Shown piece after piece: positions 5,008-6,559 of a DNA stretch of 6,559 nt. The notes beneath the pieces were generated by a model. The model did not search any database. It was not told where the DNA came from and saw nothing but the letters and a program-made list of their open reading frames with translations. Each line of letters starts with the position of its first letter. Position 1 is the stretch's first letter. The DNA comes from Holosporaceae bacterium UBA5542 (lineage in GTDB: Bacteria > Pseudomonadota > Alphaproteobacteria > UBA7879 > UBA5542), in contig DINK01000028.1 in assembly GCA_002426825.1 (NCBI GenBank), positions 1 through 6,559 of the forward strand. The letters are read 5' to 3'. Made by a program: the position numbers and the translations under genes.

Positions 5008-6236
5008 TCAAATGTTTGTTTTCTTATTTTATCTTTAAAGAGCTTAAAGCATCCAGAAAAAATAGCCCATCCATTTAATGCGCTTGAAAATGGTAAAAAG
5101 GGAACCCAAGACAAAACATGGGGTTGGCGATCATAGATGCTTGCCATAATGATTTGCCAATAAAGCCCAAAATAAGACAGTCCTGTGATATGCGTGAGGA
5201 TAGGGATATAGAAAAGAAAAAGAAAGGCTTCTTCATAGATTGTGTGAAAAAGAATACACAAAGGGATAGAAAGAAATGTTAAAGATGCATAAAAAAACGA
5301 GAATAAAACCAACAGGGCATCTACTTTTTTCCAAAAGGGAATGTGCTGCGCTTTTATAAGGGGAATGACATATTTCAGCATGCATTCATTATGACCATAA
5401 GACCATCTTTTTAATTGGTGAAAGCGGGTGCGCCATGTTTCAGGGCTTTCTTCATAACAGGTTGCGTGATTAAGGTATTCAATATCCCATCCACCCAACA
5501 GAAGGCGGTAGCTTAAATCTGTATCTTCAGTCAATGAATTCGCATTCCAACCACCGACTTTTTGTAGAGCTTTTACACGAATGCCCCCAACGGTACCCCC
5601 AAACTGGGGCATAAGACGCCAAGCGGAACGGCCTTCTTGGTCGATGGCATAGCCGGCACGACGTTCCAAATCAATAATGCGGGTTAAAAGGTTTTTATTG
5701 GTGTTATGGGGCACAACACGCCCCATTGTGGCGCCAACTTTGGGATCGATGAAAGGGGTGACAAGTTTTTTTAATAGTATTTTTCCTGGATGGTAGTCAG
5801 CGTCAAAGAAGATAATAATTTCAGATTTCATCTGGGGCATGACTTCTTTAATGGCTGCTGGTTTTCCAGACTTTGCATTCTTTTTCCGGTTATGAATTTT
5901 TAAATGGGGATTTTCTTTCCTTATTTTTTTTAAAATAGAAAGTGTGCGATCCGTCGAACGGTCGTTGATTACGATGACCTCTAGTTTCTCTTTTGGATAA
6001 GTAAAATTCAATACACTTTTTAAGCACATTTCGATTGTTTTTTCTTCATTATGGGCCGGAATAATAACAGTGACAGAGGGTGCATATTCCAAGTTAAGAG
6101 ATGCATAAGGAGATGTTTTTTTTTCTTTATGAACGGTAAAGGAAAAGAAAATTTGACGGAAAAAGTACAGAATTGAAAATAAAGAATAAAGCCCCATCAG
6201 AACCACTAGAATATTTAGAAAAATATGCTTGATCAT
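4968..6236 (-). CDS. Processive family 2 glycosyltransferase (PgaC/IcaA/BcsA-like polysaccharide synthase)
   Basis: A 422-residue inner-membrane enzyme that should join sugars from nucleotide-sugar donors into a polymer. After one N-terminal membrane helix (7-29) the GT-A domain begins at VTVIIPAHNEEKT (55-67). The catalytic set is complete: D92 in NDRST, the metal-binding D145-A-D147 in FFDADYH, T236-E-D238 in SLTEDTDLSYR (acceptor base), and Q274-L-K-R277-W278, the QxxRW motif of processive synthases. Further membrane segments follow at about 306-334, 336-356 and 381-400. Length and layout match the PgaC/IcaA group (poly-N-acetylglucosamine synthases) more than the larger BcsA, and no PilZ domain is present. 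The sugar is not determined by sequence. ATG 6234-6236 overlaps the TGA of the upstream beta-barrel gene (ATGA) and no Shine-Dalgarno is seen, so translation is coupled. Confidence 0.92.
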   Translation of the reverse strand: MIKHIFLNILVVLMGLYSLFSILYFFRQIFFSFTVHKEKKTSPYASLNLEYAPSVTVIIPAHNEEKTIEMCLKSVLNFTYPKEKLEVIVINDRSTDRTLSILKKIRKENPHLKIHNRKKNAKSGKPAAIKEVMPQMKSEIIIFFDADYHPGKILLKKLVTPFIDPKVGATMGRVVPHNTNKNLLTRIIDLERRAGYAIDQEGRSAWRLMPQFGGTVGGIRVKALQKVGGWNANSLTEDTDLSYRLLLGGWDIEYLNHATCYEESPETWRTRFHQLKRWSYGHNECMLKYVIPLIKAQHIPFWKKVDALLVLFSFFYASLTFLSIPLCILFHTIYEEAFLFLFYIPILTHITGLSYFGLYWQIIMASIYDRQPHVLSWVPFLPFSSALNGWAIFSGCFKLFKDKIRKQTFEWQKTPRYTNWST

Positions 6237-6559
6237 GGGGTGCTATCCAACTTCCACTTAAGGGATGCGAGTACTTCCTTTGCATCATAAAATTTTGTGC
6301 GCTGGAAGGTTGTTTTTAATAAGAGCAACATATTTTCAGTTAGATAAATATCAACGGTAGGACGAATTAAATAATAGCTGTAGTTGCGATGATTAAGATT
6401 GTCTAAATTTTCATAATAGGTGCTGCCTGCTTCTCCATAAATTCCTAGGGTGTATTTTTGAGGACTAATATAGGATGTACCCAAACCAACTCCTGTAGAT
6501 TGGAAGCGTGTGAGTGTGGGGGACGTGTTTTTTAGGTGAAGCTGTGTTGCCCAGTAACA
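6233..6559 (-). CDS. Probable outer-membrane beta-barrel protein, C-terminal part (5' end outside the window)
   Basis: The frame is open from the right edge of the window to TGA 6233-6235, giving the last 108 residues; a TTG at 6484 is not the real start. The residues alternate polar and hydrophobic/aromatic in short strands (YTLGIYGEAGSTYYENL, YSYYLIRPTVDIYLTENMLL, LLLKTTFQRTKFYDAKEVLA, SLKWKL) with charged turns, as in outer-membrane barrels. The very end, LDSTP, lacks the usual terminal aromatic residue, a weak point. It is the first gene seen of the overlapping operon and is coupled to the glycosyltransferase by an ATGA overlap. Barrel proteins precede glycosyltransferases in pga (PgaA) and nfr (NfrA) loci, so a polysaccharide export or surface porin role is likely, but the exact family cannot be told from this fragment. 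Confidence 0.7.
   Translation of the reverse strand, partial: CYWATQLHLKNTSPTLTRFQSTGVGLGTSYISPQKYTLGIYGEAGSTYYENLDNLNHRNYSYYLIRPTVDIYLTENMLLLLKTTFQRTKFYDAKEVLASLKWKLDSTP

Overview
The window looks like AT-rich chromosomal DNA from an alphaproteobacterium, probably a host-associated or intracellular one. The lineage is inferred from three things: the 5S rRNA fragment at the left edge, a DUF6356-type small protein (a family I associate with Alphaproteobacteria), and remains of an ankyrin-repeat gene. The sequence alone does not fix genus or family.

Left part (1-1440). The window opens in the 3' two thirds of a 5S rRNA, the end of an rRNA operon, followed by a T-tract. On the minus strand, between about 702 and 180, lies a decayed gene for a small exported ankyrin-like protein. 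Its pieces occupy at least three reading frames, so no intact product remains. On the plus strand, a 47-codon ORF with a good ribosome binding site and a signal peptide (785-928) runs into an unrecognised 173-codon ORF (919-1440) in another frame. The two may be halves of one secreted protein split by a frameshift.

Middle (1441-3458). After about 300 bases without a convincing gene comes a two-gene plus-strand unit: a GNAT acetyltransferase of the spermidine/spermine (diamine) type and a small DUF6356 protein one base downstream. Facing it on the minus strand is the known pairing of a DUF2975 membrane protein with a YozG-like XRE regulator. It has a clear sigma70-type promoter (TTGAAA, 17 bases, TATATT) and a good RBS. 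The DUF2975 gene is interrupted by an in-frame TAA. Its missing last membrane segment and charged tail lie directly after the stop in the same frame and end one base before the regulator's ATG.

Right part (3459-6559). Four minus-strand genes overlap one another (by 4, 40 and 11 bases) and form one operon that enters from beyond the right edge. In order of transcription they encode the C-terminal end of a probable outer-membrane beta-barrel, a processive family 2 glycosyltransferase of the PgaC/IcaA/BcsA kind with all its catalytic motifs, a single-pass anchored protein with a beta-rich, bactofilin-like or beta-helix-like outer domain, and a polytopic membrane protein of unknown family. The likeliest reading is a surface polysaccharide synthesis and export system with two unfamiliar components. 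This is the best candidate for something undescribed here.
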